Made by a program: the position numbers and the translations under genes. A stretch of 7,229 bases of DNA, taken from the NCBI GenBank assembly GCA_023422735.1, contig JAFAGL010000021.1, forward strand, positions 1-7,229, written 5' to 3'. This DNA comes from Pseudomonadota bacterium (GTDB lineage: Bacteria > Pseudomonadota > Alphaproteobacteria > Rhizobiales > Rhizobiaceae). Each line of letters starts with the position of its first letter. Positions within the stretch are counted from its first letter, which is position 1. Under the pieces are notes generated by a model, which saw only the letters and a program-made list of their open reading frames with translations, was not told the origin of the DNA and searched no databases. This document shows positions 6,872 through 7,229 of the stretch, one piece after another.

Positions 6872-7229
6872 TCAGATCGAATTATGCCGCTCGGCGATTT
6901 GATCTAGTAGCCAGTTTCGAAATATCCGGATTTTTTTAACATTTACGCGATTTTGGGCATGAACAAGCCAATATGACTGACCATCTCGACCCAAATGGCT
7001 AAATGGCTGCACGATTTGGCGGCTGCGGATCGCATGCTTGAAGAATTCGGGCATCAGGATCGCGACGCCGTTCCCGGCCATTGCAGCGCTGGCTGCGAGC
7101 ACCTGCGAGCCGAGATCACTCTGTGGCCGATTATCGAGAGCCACATCAGGAATGCCGGCCGATGCAAACCAGACTTTCCACCAGTGATCTGCGGGGTCGA
7201 GCAACGGCAATGCAAGAAGATCTTCGGGG
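6872..7229 (-). CDS. LysR-type transcriptional regulator, C-terminal part (cut by right window edge)
   Basis: Partial gene; 118 C-terminal residues and the TGA stop (6874-6872) are present. The frame stays open to the window edge, reading PEDLLALPLLDPADHWWKVW at its start, so the N-terminal DNA-binding helix-turn-helix lies outside. Visible features fit the effector-binding domain of the GcvA/AmpR-like LysR subgroup: WFASAG, then AASAAMAGNGVAILMPEFF (the A..G.GVA pattern), then SYWLVHAQNRV and the terminal FRNWLLDQI helix. These proteins are usually about 300 residues long. The gene points the same way as the smo operon and ends 119 bp before smoE with no convincing terminator. It may control the operon, but neighbourhood is the only evidence; LysR genes that control a neighbour are more often divergent from it. 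Confidence 0.85.
   Translation of the reverse strand, partial: PEDLLALPLLDPADHWWKVWFASAGIPDVALDNRPQSDLGSQVLAASAAMAGNGVAILMPEFFKHAIRSRQIVQPFSHLGRDGQSYWLVHAQNRVNVKKIRIFRNWLLDQIAERHNSI

Noticed and set aside
5865..6902. Long plus-strand open frame (345 codons) antisense to smoE
   Set aside because: It lies opposite a clear binding-protein gene, has no ribosome-binding site or recognisable domain, and its composition is rich in R, H and V as expected of a reverse-strand shadow in a GC-rich gene.

Overview
The window is most of a minus-strand catabolic operon for hexitols (sorbitol/mannitol type polyols), read from right to left. It encodes a complete ABC importer and two polyol dehydrogenases, followed by a HAD-family hydrolase cut off by the left edge. 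A LysR-type regulator, cut off by the right edge, lies upstream on the same strand. The gene set, the protein sequences and a base composition that looks mid-50s % GC by eye point to an alphaproteobacterium, most likely Hyphomicrobiales/Rhizobiales (Brucella/Ochrobactrum or Rhizobium/Agrobacterium relatives). The genus is inference only.

Layout in transcription order (all minus strand): 7229-6872, C-terminal part of a GcvA-like LysR regulator; 6871-6753, a 119-bp leader with a 15-bp palindrome, a -35/-10 candidate and two 10-bp direct repeats; 6752-5436, smoE (periplasmic binding protein); 5435-5304, a 132-bp gap with three inverted repeats, the largest followed by a short T-run like a leaky terminator; 5303-4431, smoF (permease); 4419-3595, smoG (permease); 3537-2539, smoK (ATPase); 2542-1766, smoS (SDR sorbitol dehydrogenase), from a TTG start overlapping the smoK stop; 1764-286, mtlK (mannitol 2-dehydrogenase); 296-1, HAD hydrolase start, overlapping the end of mtlK by 11 bp. 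No gene-free stretch exceeds 132 bp. No RNA gene, mobile element, CRISPR array or plus-strand gene was supported; the longer plus-strand open frames are antisense shadows of these genes.

Inferred working model: SmoE captures a hexitol in the periplasm, the SmoF/SmoG channel powered by SmoK imports it unphosphorylated, and SmoS (sorbitol to fructose) or MtlK (mannitol to fructose, perhaps D-arabitol to D-xylulose) oxidises it to a ketose. The kinase for the ketose is not in the window. The HAD protein is translationally coupled to MtlK, but its substrate cannot be told from the 98 codons present.

This is a known type of system, not a new one. The parts most worth checking are regulatory: the candidate operators in front of smoE, the stem-loop cluster between the binding-protein and permease genes, and the tight or overlapping gene junctions.
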